38,594 nucleotides of DNA. It comes from Acidobacteriota bacterium (GTDB lineage: Bacteria > Actinomycetota > Acidimicrobiia > Acidimicrobiales > CADCSY01). Both the position numbers and the translations under genes were made by a program. Positions 17,840 through 25,675 of this stretch are shown in pieces. The number at the start of each line of letters is the position of its first letter. Within the stretch, counting starts at the first letter, position 1. Where the stretch lies: NCBI GenBank assembly GCA_019510095.1, contig JAEKLB010000059.1, positions 1-38,594 on the forward strand. Direction: 5' to 3'. The notes beneath the pieces are model-generated. The model searched no databases. It worked only from the letters and a program-made list of their open reading frames with translations, and was not told where the DNA came from.

Positions 17840-19361
17840 CTATTCGATGCCGATGAGGTAGGGGTAGAGCGGTTGGCCGCCGTGGTGGACCTCGACCGCC
17901 AGGTCCGGGTGGTTTTCGTGCAGCCACTCGGTGACGTGCCGGGTGTCGCCCACTGAGGCGCCCTCGCCCTCGACCAGGGTCACCAGCTCGTGGTCAGGAT
18001 CGACCAGCTCGCCGAGCAGGCGGGTGACCGCGTCAGAGAGCGACTGGTCGACCACCTTGATCCCGTCGCGGGCGATGCCGAGCCAGTCGCCGGTCGTGAT
18101 GGCGACGCCATCGGCGGTCGAGTCACGGACGGCCCGGGTCACCTCACCGGCGACCACCGCCTCGGCCGCCTTCTGCATGTCGAGCGCGTTCGGATCGGCG
18201 CGGGCGTCGGGGTCGTAGGCGACGAGGGCAGCGAAGCCCTCGGCGATGCCACGGGTGGACACGACCCTGACCGTCTTGGTCGTCAAGGCGTCGACCTGCA
18301 GGGCGACCGGGACGATGTTCTTGTTGTTGGGCAGCACGATCACGTCGGCGGCCGTCGTCACCGCCTTCGGCCTCCCTGACCCAGCGCTCCTCCTCGACCT
18401 GCTCGATGAGATCGGTGACCCGGATGTTGCGGGGCCGGCCGGCGTCGAGCGCCGCTTCCACGGCAGCGCCGATGTCGTCGGTGTGGATGTGGCAGTTCCA
18501 CAGGCCGTCGCCGCCGACGACCACGATCGAGTCGCCGATGCCAGCCCACACCTCCTTGAACACGGGCACCGTCGAGTCGTCGGCCTCCAGCAGGTACATG
18601 ACCTCGTAGCGGAGGTCGGACGCCTCATGACCGCCGCCGCCGTGGGCGACGATCGGGATCGTCGGCTCCTGCACCGCCGGCGGCTCGGGCAGGGGCCGGC
18701 CGGCCACCACGTGCAGGGCGGCGTCGAGCAGCAGCAGGAAGCCCGCCCCCCCGGCGTCGACCACCCCGGCTTCCTTCAGGACAGGAAGCAGCTCGGGAGT
18801 CCGGGCCAGCGCATCGGCCCCGGCGACACGAGCGGCGTCGAACACCCCCGCCAGGTCGGCCCCGCCGCCCGCCGCGAGGTCCGCCGCGGCGGAGGCCTCC
18901 CGGAGCACGGTGAGGATCGTCCCCTCGACCGGGCGGTTCACCGCTTCGTAGGCGCTGGCCGAAGCGGCCACCAGCGCCTCGGCCACCACCAGCGGGCCAG
19001 CCTCGGGGCCACCGGCACAACGGCCGGTCATGGCCCGGAGCACTTGGGAGAGGATCACGCCCGAGTTGCCCCGACCACCCATCAGGGCGCCGTGCCCGAT
19101 GGCCGTGCAGGCCGCCGCCATGTCGCCGGCGGGCACGTCGGCCAGGGCGCTGACCACCGATTCCATGGTCAAGGCCATGTTGGTGCCGGTGTCGCCGTCG
19201 GGCACCGGGTAGACGTTCAGCCGGTTGATCGGCTCCTGGTGCGACCGCAACAGATCGCGGAAGCTGACCATGACGGATCGCAGGTCGTCCGCCGTCAGAC
19301 CCCCGGCCACGGGGATCGAGCGTACTCTGGCAATTGGCGCCGCTAGGGCAGTCGCGGCCAT
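17840..19361 (-). pseudogene. DAK2 / FakA-like (DhaL fold, dihydroxyacetone/fatty acid kinase family) gene interrupted by an apparent frameshift and internal deletion
   Basis: Frame A (18144..19361) has INRLNVYPVPDGDTGTNMALTMESVV, GGRGNSGVILSQ, NCHIHTDD, EQVEEERWVREAE. Frame B (17840..18628) continues with AADVIVLPNNKNIVPVALQVDALTTKTVRVVSTRGIAEGFAALVAYD...LVTLVEGEGAS. Frame switch near 18355-18385. Confidence 0.85.
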
Positions 19362-19413
19362 CGACTGCTATCGTTTCCAGGTCCCTATTGGCAGTGTGTG
19401 GGAGTCTCGCGTC

Positions 19414-19626
19414 ATGGCAGCGGTCTGCGAGGTGTGCGGCAAGCACCCCTCATTCGGAATGAGCGTCAGCCACTCTCACCGTCGCACCAAGCGTCGGTGG
19501 AACCCCAACATCCAGCGCGTGCGAGCGCTGGTGAACGGCGCGCCCCGTCGCCTGCACGTGTGCACGTCGTGCATCAAGGCCGGCAAGGTCACCAAGGTGT
19601 CGCAGCAGCCTCGCCCCACCGCCTGA
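19414..19626 (+). CDS. rpmB: 50S ribosomal protein L28
   Basis: MAAVCEVCGKHPSFGMSVSHSHRRTKRRWNPNIQRVRALVNGAPRRLHVCTSCIKAGKV. Confidence 0.97.
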   Translation: MAAVCEVCGKHPSFGMSVSHSHRRTKRRWNPNIQRVRALVNGAPRRLHVCTSCIKAGKVTKVSQQPRPTA

Positions 19627-19633
19627 CCCGCCC

Positions 19634-20425
19634 TCAGGCGCCCTCGCGGCCCCACCCGGGGTTCACCGGCCCGATGCCGCGGCCCATCGGGACGCCAGCG
19701 GCGATCGCCCGCTCGACGAAGCGCTTGGCAGCCACGCAGGCGTCAGCCGGATCCATGCCCCGCGCCAGCTCGGCGGTGATGGCCGCCGACAGGACGCAGC
19801 CGGTGCCGTGGGTGTGGCGGCCGGCGATGCGAGCCCCTTCGAGCCACGTGCCCTCCCCGTTGGCGTAGACGAGATCGGGCGATTGGTCGCCACCCAGGTG
19901 CCCTCCCTTCACCAGCACGGTGCCCGCCCCCGTTCGTGCCAGGAGGCGGGCAGCCTCGGCCATGGTCTCCCGGTCGGTGATCTCGATCCCGCTGAGCGCA
20001 GCCGCCTCGGGGATGTTGGGCGTCACCACCGCGGCGAGCGGAAGCAGCTCGTCACGGAGGGCAACCATCGCGTCGTCGGCCAGCAGGGTGTCACCGTGCT
20101 TCGACACGAGCACCGGGTCGACGACCAGGCGCCGGATCCCCGCCTCGGCCACCACCGCCGCAACCGCTCGGACGAGCCCGGCCGACACCAGCATCCCGGT
20201 CTTGGCCGCGTCGACACCGATGTCGGAGGCGACCGCCAACACCTGCTGGCGGACCAGGGCCGCCGGCAAGGTCTCGATCGCCTGGACGCCCACCGTGTTC
20301 TGGGCGGTGACGGCCACCACGGCGCAGGTCCCCCACACCCCGTGGGCCTCGAACGTCTTGAGATCGGCGGCGACGCCGGCCCCGCCTCCCGAGTCGGTCC
20401 CCGCGATCGTCATGGCCACCGGCAT
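19634..20425 (-). CDS. thiD: Hydroxymethylpyrimidine/phosphomethylpyrimidine kinase
   Basis: MPVAMTIAGTDSGGGAGVAADLKTFEAHGVWGTCAVVAVTAQNTVGV..., VLVKGGHL, HTHGTGCVLSAAITAELARG. Confidence 0.95.
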   Translation of the reverse strand: MPVAMTIAGTDSGGGAGVAADLKTFEAHGVWGTCAVVAVTAQNTVGVQAIETLPAALVRQQVLAVASDIGVDAAKTGMLVSAGLVRAVAAVVAEAGIRRLVVDPVLVSKHGDTLLADDAMVALRDELLPLAAVVTPNIPEAAALSGIEITDRETMAEAARLLARTGAGTVLVKGGHLGGDQSPDLVYANGEGTWLEGARIAGRHTHGTGCVLSAAITAELARGMDPADACVAAKRFVERAIAAGVPMGRGIGPVNPGWGREGA

Positions 20426-20442
20426 GCCCGGCAGTCTGCCCC

Positions 20443-21249
20443 TCAGAAGTAGTGGACCCAGCCCCCCTCGGGGAGGTCCTCGCCGTTCAGGAGGAGGAGG
20501 TCCGGTTCGGCTGTGCAGGTGCCGATCTCGAACGGCGGTTCCAGGCCGGCCGCCTCGAAGCCGGCGTACACCGCTGCCGGATCAGGGGCGGTGAAGGCCA
20601 GCTCGTAGCTGTCACCGTCGTCCCACTCACCGGACTCGGCGACGGGAATGGCATCGAGCTCCATGCCGACGCCCGATGCGCTGGCCAGACGCCGGAGATC
20701 GAGCGGCAGGCCGTCGGACACATCGATCATGGCGGTGGCACCCGCCCGCCGGGCGGCTTCGCCCTCAGCGAGCCGGGCCCGGATCCTCGTCGGGTGCTCC
20801 CCGAGTGGGCCGGTCACGAACACCAGGTCGGCGGGTCGGGCGCCGGAGCGCAGCACCGGGTCACCGTCATCGACCGCCCCGGTGACCGCCACCGTCACCA
20901 CCAACGCCGGTCCGGACGAGATGTCGCCGCCGGCGATCACGAGGCCGTGGGCGGCCGCTGCCTCGGCGACGCCGTCGAGCACCTGTTCGGGATCCCACTC
21001 GCATGCCCGGGGCACGAGGAGCGACACCAGCCCGTGACGCGGTCGTCCTCCCATTGCCGCCAGATCACTGACGTTTCGCGCAACCGCATTCCATCCGATG
21101 TCACGGGCAGCCGCACGAGTGTCGAAGTGGACGCCCTCGACGACGGGGTCGATCGCCAACAAAAGGCCGTCGACGACGGCACAATCATCCCCGATCAGAG
21201 GCCCAAAACGGGCTGCGAGGCGCCCGACAATGCGCAATTCGTCGGTCAC
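20443..21249 (-). CDS. thiL: Thiamine-monophosphate kinase
   Basis: FGPLIGDDCAVVDG, VEGVHFD, ARNVSDLAAMGGRPRHGLVSL, GGDISSGPALVVTVAVTGAV, MIDVSDGLPLDLRRLA. Confidence 0.93.
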   Translation of the reverse strand: MTDELRIVGRLAARFGPLIGDDCAVVDGLLLAIDPVVEGVHFDTRAAARDIGWNAVARNVSDLAAMGGRPRHGLVSLLVPRACEWDPEQVLDGVAEAAAAHGLVIAGGDISSGPALVVTVAVTGAVDDGDPVLRSGARPADLVFVTGPLGEHPTRIRARLAEGEAARRAGATAMIDVSDGLPLDLRRLASASGVGMELDAIPVAESGEWDDGDSYELAFTAPDPAAVYAGFEAAGLEPPFEIGTCTAEPDLLLLNGEDLPEGGWVHYF

Positions 21250-21296
21250 GAAGGGGCACCGTTAGGCTCGATGGCTCGCAGCGTACGAGTGTTGGA

Positions 21297-21527
21297 GTGC
21301 GGATGCAGGGTGTCGTGAAGTCGTACGACCCAGGAACGGGTCAGGGCGTGTTGGTGCGTGATACCGACCTGTCCGAGCACGACTTGGCCACCGGCGCCCT
21401 CGACGGCTCGGTCTTCCGGATGCTCCGGCAGGGCCAACGAGTCATCTTCGAGCTCGACGACAGCGGTCTGGCAACTCGACTTCGCCTCGGGTCAGAGATC
21501 GACATGGGTACGCCCGGGTTCGACTGA
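21297..21527 (+). CDS. Small cold-shock-like (CSD/OB-fold) protein
   Basis: MRMQGVVKSYDPGTGQGVLVRDTDLSEHDLATGALDGSVFRMLRQGQRVIFELDDSGLATRLRLGSE follows the CSD pattern (GxVKxydpxxGxGxL...GQRVxFExxxxxxATxxRL). Confidence 0.65.
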   Translation: MRMQGVVKSYDPGTGQGVLVRDTDLSEHDLATGALDGSVFRMLRQGQRVIFELDDSGLATRLRLGSEIDMGTPGFD

Positions 21528-21551
21528 CCCACCGCCTTCGGAGAAAGAACC

Positions 21552-23363
21552 TTGACGCTTCTCGAAACCGGTACTGATCGGACCACCAACCGCACGCTGC
21601 TGACATGGGTAGCGGAGATCGCCGAGCTGACCCAGCCCGACGCGATCGAGTGGTGCGACGGTTCCGAGGACGAGTACCAGCGCATGTGCGGGCTCCTGCT
21701 CGACAGCGGCACGTTCCAACGGCTGAACCCCGAGCTGCGGCCCAACTCCTTCCTCGCTCGGTCCGATCCTGCCGACGTCGCGCGCGTCGAGGACCGCACG
21801 TTCATCTGCAGCGACGATCCCGACGACGCCGGCACCACCAACAACTGGCGTGATCCGGCCGAGATGCGGGCCACCCTCGGCGCCCTCTTCGCCGGCTCGA
21901 TGAAGGGCCGCACCATGTACGTGGTGCCGTTCTCCATGGGCCCCCTCGGCTCCCCCATCGCCCACATCGGCATCGAGATCACCGACTCGCCCTACGTCGT
22001 GGTCAACATGCGGATCATGACCCGCATGGGCCAGCAGGTCCTCGACGTCCTCGGCGACGGCGACTTCGTGCCCTGCGTGCACTCGATCGGCGCCCCCCTG
22101 GCGGCCGGCCAGACCGACGTGCCGTGGCCGTGCAACGCCGACAACAAGTACATCGTCCACTACCCCGCCACCCGCGAGATCTGGTCGTTCGGCTCGGGCT
22201 ACGGCGGCAACGCCCTCCTCGGGAAGAAGTGCTTCGCCCTTCGCATCGCCTCGACCATGGCGCGCGACGAGGGCTGGATGGCCGAGCACATGCTCATCGT
22301 CAAGGTCACCTCGCCCGAAGGCGAGGCGAAGTACGTCGCCGGGGCCTTCCCCTCGGCCTGCGGCAAGACCAACATGGCCATGCTGATCCCGACCATCCCG
22401 GGGTGGAAGGTCGAGACGATCGGCGACGACATCTGCTGGATGAAGTTCGGCGACGACGGCCGGCTCTACGCCATCAACCCGGAGGCCGGCTTCTTCGGCG
22501 TCGCTCCCGGCACGTCCGAGAAGACGAACTACAACGCCATCCGCACCCTCGACGAGAACTCCATCTTCACCAACACCGCCGAGACGCCGGAGGGCGACGT
22601 GTGGTGGGAGGACATGACCGATGAGCCGCCGGCCCGGCTCGTCGACTGGAAGGGCCAGGTCTGGACGCCGGAGTCGGAGACGCCCGCCGCTCACCCGAAC
22701 GCCCGCTTCACCGCCCCCGCCGCCCAGTGCCCCTCAATCGCACCGGAGTGGGAGGACCCCAAGGGCGTGCCGATCTCGGCCATCCTCTTCGGTGGTCGCC
22801 GGGCGACCAACGTCCCGCTCGTGACCGAGTCGTTCGACTGGGGCCATGGCGTGTTCCTCGGCTCGATCATGAGCTCGGAGACCACGGCCGCCGCCGCCGG
22901 CGCGGTCGGCAACCTTCGCTTCGATCCCTTCGCCATGCTCCCGTTCTGTGGCTACAACATGGGCGACTACTTCGCCCACTGGCTCGAGATCGGTACCAAG
23001 AGCGACCCGTCGAAGCTGCCCAAGCTGTTCTGGGTCAACTGGTTCCGCAAGAGTGACGACGGGAAGTTCCTGTGGCCCGGCTTCGGCGACAACTCGCGGG
23101 TGCTCAAGTGGGTGCTCGAGCGGGTTGCGGGCACCGCCGGCTACGCCGACACCGCCATCGGCCGGGTGCCGACTGCGGAGAGCCTCGACACCACCGGGCT
23201 CGACCTCTCGGCCGAGGCCCTCGCCCAGCTGCTCTCGATCGACAACGAGCGGTGGCGCCAGGAGGTGCCCCAGATCGAGGAGCACTACGCCGCCATCGGC
23301 TCCCGCCTTCCGGGCGAGCTCCGTGACCAGCTGGCGGCCCTCGAGAAGCGCCTCTCCGCCTGA
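21552..23363 (+). CDS. pckG: Phosphoenolpyruvate carboxykinase (GTP)
   Basis: [88 protein letters not shown]. Confidence 0.97.
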   Translation: MTLLETGTDRTTNRTLLTWVAEIAELTQPDAIEWCDGSEDEYQRMCGLLLDSGTFQRLNPELRPNSFLARSDPADVARVEDRTFICSDDPDDAGTTNNWRDPAEMRATLGALFAGSMKGRTMYVVPFSMGPLGSPIAHIGIEITDSPYVVVNMRIMTRMGQQVLDVLGDGDFVPCVHSIGAPLAAGQTDVPWPCNADNKYIVHYPATREIWSFGSGYGGNALLGKKCFALRIASTMARDEGWMAEHMLIVKVTSPEGEAKYVAGAFPSACGKTNMAMLIPTIPGWKVETIGDDICWMKFGDDGRLYAINPEAGFFGVAPGTSEKTNYNAIRTLDENSIFTNTAETPEGDVWWEDMTDEPPARLVDWKGQVWTPESETPAAHPNARFTAPAAQCPSIAPEWEDPKGVPISAILFGGRRATNVPLVTESFDWGHGVFLGSIMSSETTAAAAGAVGNLRFDPFAMLPFCGYNMGDYFAHWLEIGTKSDPSKLPKLFWVNWFRKSDDGKFLWPGFGDNSRVLKWVLERVAGTAGYADTAIGRVPTAESLDTTGLDLSAEALAQLLSIDNERWRQEVPQIEEHYAAIGSRLPGELRDQLAALEKRLSA

Positions 23364-23372
23364 TCCCCGACG

Positions 23373-23612
23373 TCAGGCCGTGGTGATGCGGCCGATCTCG
23401 GTGCCCACGTCGTAGGGGCCGCCGGCCTCTACGGCGATCGACAGAACCCCGGACGCCGGGGCGGCGACCTCCATCTCGACCTTGTCGGTCTCGAGCGCGT
23501 AGAGGGTCTGGCCTTCGGTCACCGACGCGCCGTCGGCGACCAGCCATTGGCTGATCGTTCCCTCGACGGTGGCCTGGCCGGCCCTCGGTATGGCGATCGA
23601 TACCTCGGCCAT
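23373..23612 (-). CDS. Stand-alone lipoyl/biotinyl-attachment domain protein (79 aa)
   Basis: ATG at 23612: MAEVSIAIPRAGQATVEGTISQWLVADGASVTEGQTLYALETDKVEMEVAAPASGVLSIAVEAGGPYDVGTEIGRITTA; ETDKVEMEV lipoylation motif. Confidence 0.9.
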   Translation of the reverse strand: MAEVSIAIPRAGQATVEGTISQWLVADGASVTEGQTLYALETDKVEMEVAAPASGVLSIAVEAGGPYDVGTEIGRITTA

Positions 23613-24604
23613 TACTGCATCTTGCGGACGGTGTCCGCGATCGTGTCCCGGTTCGGGAACAGGGCCTGCTCGAGCCCCGCCGCGAACGGGATGGGGGCGT
23701 AGGCCGCACCCAGCCGCTCGACCGGCCCGGCGAGTTGGCCCCACAGCTCCTTCTGGACCATGGCGGCGATCTCGGCGCCAGGGCCGGCGAACTGGGTGGC
23801 GGCATGGACGACGAGGACGCGCCCGGTCTTGGCCGCGCTGGTGAGGATCGCGCCGCGATCGAGCGGCACCAGCGTGCGGAGGTCGACGACCTCCACCGAG
23901 GTGCCGTCAGCGGCCAGCGCCTCGGCCGCGGCCAACGCCTCGCCGACCTGCCAGCCCCACGTCACGATGGTCACGTCGGTGCCCTCGCGCTTCACGTCGG
24001 CCACCCCGAGCGGGATGGCGAACCACCCCGTCGGAACCGGGCCCGGCGTGTAGAAGGCCATCATCGACTCCATGTGGATGCACGGGTCGTCGTCGAGGAT
24101 GCACGAGGTGAGCAGGCCCTTGGCGTCGGCGGGGGTGCTGGGCACCGCCACCTTCAGGCCGGGGATGTGCATCATCCACGCCTCGAGCGACTGGGAGTGC
24201 TGGGCCGCGAACTGACGGCCCCCACCGACGTGGGTGCGGATGGTGATCGGCACGTTGGTGCGACCACCCGACATGTAGCGAAGCTTGGCGGCGTGGTTCG
24301 CCACCTGGTCCATGCAGACGCCGAAGAAGTCCATGAGCATGATCTCGGCGACTGGCCGATAGCCGGCGAGCGAGGCGCCGATGGCGGCGCCGATGATCGC
24401 CTGCTCCGAGATCGGCGTGGCCCGCACCCGGTCAGTGCCGAAGCGGGTCGACAAGCCGAGGGTGGCCTTCATGACCCCGCCGGCCGGATCGGCGATGTCC
24501 TCGCCGAGCAGGATCACCTTGGGATCGGCGGCCATGGTCTCGTTCAGGGCCTGGTTGACGGCTCCGACGAGCGTCGTTTCCTCAGTTGCGGTCGTGACGG
24601 TCAC
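23612..24604 (-). CDS. 2-oxo acid (pyruvate/branched-chain/acetoin-type) dehydrogenase E1 beta subunit
   Basis: NQALNETMAADPKVILLGEDIADPAGGVMKATLGLSTRFGTDRVRATPISEQAIIGAAIGASLAGYRPVAEIMLMDF..., VVDLRTLVPLD. Confidence 0.93.
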   Translation of the reverse strand: MTVTTATEETTLVGAVNQALNETMAADPKVILLGEDIADPAGGVMKATLGLSTRFGTDRVRATPISEQAIIGAAIGASLAGYRPVAEIMLMDFFGVCMDQVANHAAKLRYMSGGRTNVPITIRTHVGGGRQFAAQHSQSLEAWMMHIPGLKVAVPSTPADAKGLLTSCILDDDPCIHMESMMAFYTPGPVPTGWFAIPLGVADVKREGTDVTIVTWGWQVGEALAAAEALAADGTSVEVVDLRTLVPLDRGAILTSAAKTGRVLVVHAATQFAGPGAEIAAMVQKELWGQLAGPVERLGAAYAPIPFAAGLEQALFPNRDTIADTVRKMQ

Positions 24605-25587
24605 TGGGGCACCTCCGAGACGTTGGCGAACACATCGACGAGCAGCTCGCTGTTGGGCGCCGGTGGGCTCTCCTTGCCGAAGGCGACGGCGTCCTCGATG
24701 GCCTCGGCCACCTCCTTCTCGATCACCTGCAGGGTCGGCTCGTCACTGGCGCCGTTGTCGAGCAGCCACTGGCGGAAGGCCGCGACGGTGTCGATGGCCT
24801 GGGCGGCAGCGAGCTCCTCGGCCGGGCGATAGGCCTGGGGGGCGCCGAACGTGTGCCCGAAGTGCCGGGCGGTCAGCGCTTCCACGAACGTGGGGCCGCC
24901 ACCACCGCGGGCCCGCTCGACGGCTTCGACCATGACCGGGAAGAGATCGACGGGGCTGGTGCCGTTGGCGGTGACGCCCACCATGCCGTAGCCGGCCGCC
25001 CGGTCGGAGAGTCGCTGGGTCTTGGTGTAGTCGGCCTGGACGGTGTGCTCGCCCCAGCCGTTGTTCTCGCACACGAAGACCACCGGCAGGTTCCACACCG
25101 CGGCCAGGTTCATCGCCTCGTGCACCGCCCCGATGCTCGTCGCGCCGTCGCCGAAGGTGCACACCGACACCCGGCCGTCGCCGTCGAGCTGCGCCGCCAG
25201 GCCAAGACCCACCGCGATCGGCGCGCCAGCGCCAACCACGCCGGTGGTGACCATCAGCCCCGAGTTGGGGTCTGACAGGTGCATCGGGCCGCCCTTGCCC
25301 TTCGAGGTGCCGGTGGCCTTGCCCATCATCTCGGCCAGCACCTCCCGCAGCGGCGTCCCCTTTGCCACGGCGTTGTGAAATCCGCGATAGGTGATGTTGA
25401 GGTAGTCCTCGGTGCGCAAGGCCTCACCGAGGCTGGCGGCGATCGCCTCGTGCCCCCGGGTCGGGTAGTAGCTGAACGCGAACTCGCCGGCCCCCAGGCC
25501 CCGCATGATCCGGTCCTCGCCATAGCGGATGGTCGCCATGCGCCGGTAGATCGAGACCGCGGCATCTGGCGTGAGCTTCTCAGCCAT
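24601..25587 (-). CDS. 2-oxo acid dehydrogenase E1 alpha subunit (ThDP)
   Basis: From ATG at 25587: GHEAIAASLGEAL, GGPMHLSD, FGDGATSIGAVHEAMNLAAVWNLPVVFVCENNGWGEHT (ThDP motif GDG...NN). Confidence 0.93.
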   Translation of the reverse strand: MAEKLTPDAAVSIYRRMATIRYGEDRIMRGLGAGEFAFSYYPTRGHEAIAASLGEALRTEDYLNITYRGFHNAVAKGTPLREVLAEMMGKATGTSKGKGGPMHLSDPNSGLMVTTGVVGAGAPIAVGLGLAAQLDGDGRVSVCTFGDGATSIGAVHEAMNLAAVWNLPVVFVCENNGWGEHTVQADYTKTQRLSDRAAGYGMVGVTANGTSPVDLFPVMVEAVERARGGGGPTFVEALTARHFGHTFGAPQAYRPAEELAAAQAIDTVAAFRQWLLDNGASDEPTLQVIEKEVAEAIEDAVAFGKESPPAPNSELLVDVFANVSEVPQ

Positions 25588-25675
25588 GGACTTCCCCCTC
25601 GTCGTCAACGGACATGCGGACTGTACGCTCCCGCGCCGCGGCCGTGGGCAGGGCCGCGTCGGCAAGGGGGAGGCC

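Noticed and set aside
18355-18385. Programmed ribosomal frameshifting in the DAK2 gene
   Set aside because: No slippery heptamer seen, and a whole expected segment is missing at the junction, which recoding would not explain.
18246-19346. 366-aa + strand ORF opposite the DAK2 gene
   Set aside because: Antisense shadow; DAK2 motifs are on the minus strand.
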